A stretch of 5,123 nt of DNA from positions 1 to 5,123 of the forward strand of contig CANBCO010000045.1 in assembly GCA_947367165.1 (NCBI GenBank). The letters are read 5' to 3'. This document shows, piece by piece, positions 4,761-5,123 of this stretch. How positions within the stretch are numbered: position 1 is the first letter of the stretch; each line of letters opens with the position of its first letter. The notes under the pieces are model-generated. The model saw nothing but the letters and a program-made list of their open reading frames with translations. It made no database searches and was not told the origin of the DNA. Both the position numbers and the translations under genes were made by a program. Source of the stretch: an uncultured Coriobacteriaceae bacterium (GTDB lineage: Bacteria; Actinomycetota; Coriobacteriia; Coriobacteriales; Atopobiaceae).

Positions 4761-5123
4761 TTATCTTAAACGGTCTTGAAGTAAAGCAACTTTTTTGCAT
4801 AATGTCTGGTAAAAAGAGCATGTACCATTCGTACAATCGCTCCTATAGGCGTCTTTAAGCATATTGATGCAGTCTTCCGGAGAATAAATATGAAATATTC
4901 CTTCATCTCTTAGTTTTTCAGAAGATATTTCAGATATACGGGAAATGAAAACATCAAGGTCATTACAGGATGTGCTCTTGACAGTTTCTTCAAAATATTG
5001 CTCAAGGACCGCATTGTGGATGGTCGCTACCAGACATTCATACTCATTTGGAGTATCAGTGTCTTTAATATCCGTTTTGTCTTACAGTATAAACGGAACT
5101 CCTAAACTACTGCTGCCATGAAT
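4761..5123 (-). pseudogene. Broken 3' end of an unidentified gene: coding-like frame with an in-frame TAA and no start codon
   Basis: On the minus strand, one frame enters the window as IHGSSSLGVPFIL, meets TAA at 5082-5084, then stays open for 106 codons to the TAA at 4761-4763. The 106-residue part has protein-like composition, with segments such as NEYECLVATIHNAVLEQYF and SRISEISSEKLRDEGIFHIYSPEDC. Its C-terminal end has spaced cysteines, DCTNGTCSFYQTLC (C-x4-C-x6-C). It contains no ATG, GTG or TTG until a Met at residue 74, so it cannot easily be an independent gene. Because the frame is the same on both sides of the stop, a nonsense mutation in a longer gene fits best. The alternative is two fragments: the true end of an upstream gene plus a chance or unusually started frame. 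I do not recognise the family, and the C-x4-C-x6-C pattern could bind metal or be incidental. Confidence 0.45.

Noticed and set aside
4821..4835. Inverted repeat TGTAC-CATTC-GTACA
   Set aside because: The stem is only 5 bp and is accounted for by codons of the CTNGT segment in the minus-strand frame; there is no T-run or partner site.
4802..4858. Short plus-strand frame MSGKKSMYHSYN...
   Set aside because: It has only 18 codons and no Shine-Dalgarno, and is antisense to the better-supported coding-like minus frame.
1..5123. CRISPR arrays, insertion sequences, prophage or integrase attachment sites, including at the two tRNA genes
   Set aside because: I saw no regularly spaced direct repeats, no transposase or integrase frames, and no repeated tRNA 3' ends within the window.

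Overview
The window reads as a low-to-mid GC Gram-positive-type chromosome. Strong AAGGAG-type Shine-Dalgarno (SD) sites precede most genes, both tRNA genes encode their CCA, there is an M29 (AmpS/PepS-type) aminopeptidase, and a small CPYC glutaredoxin-like protein. The combination, with an M28-like membrane protein carrying a long acidic insert, would suit an Atopobium/Lancefieldella-type member of the Coriobacteriia. That placement is from memory of family styles, not from a search, and a lactic-acid-type Firmicute is not excluded.

From position 2115 leftwards everything lies on the minus strand. An extended -10 promoter (2107-2115) drives tRNA-Gly(CCC) (2021-2094). Fourteen bases later comes a GTG-started 167-residue protein of unknown function (1503-2006). 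Ten bases after its stop begins an M29 metallo-aminopeptidase (218-1492). Then follow tRNA-Lys(TTT) (88-163) and the first 15 codons of a transaldolase/fructose-6-phosphate aldolase family gene (1-47). I see no convincing terminator between these five genes, so they may form one mixed tRNA/mRNA transcription unit, with tRNA processing releasing the mRNAs.

The only plus-strand gene is the glutaredoxin-like protein (2197-2484). It converges on the long minus-strand gene 2506-4686. A 9-bp hairpin terminator lies between them, with the glutaredoxin stop codon in its loop.

The 726-residue protein 2506-4686 is the largest and most unusual item. It has an M28-type peptidase fold split by two transmembrane hairpins and by an acidic, proline-rich, probably disordered insert of about 330 residues. 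The first metal-binding motifs (HYD, NDN) are intact, but the usual Glu-Glu pair and the final His are not. A TATAAT box (4750-4755) lies about 60 bases upstream, with a possible 24-codon leader ORF overlapping the start.

The right end (4761-5123) has no intact gene. It holds a minus-strand frame that looks coding on both sides of an in-frame TAA and has no usable start codon after that stop. I interpret it as the broken 3' end of a cysteine-containing protein gene of unknown identity.
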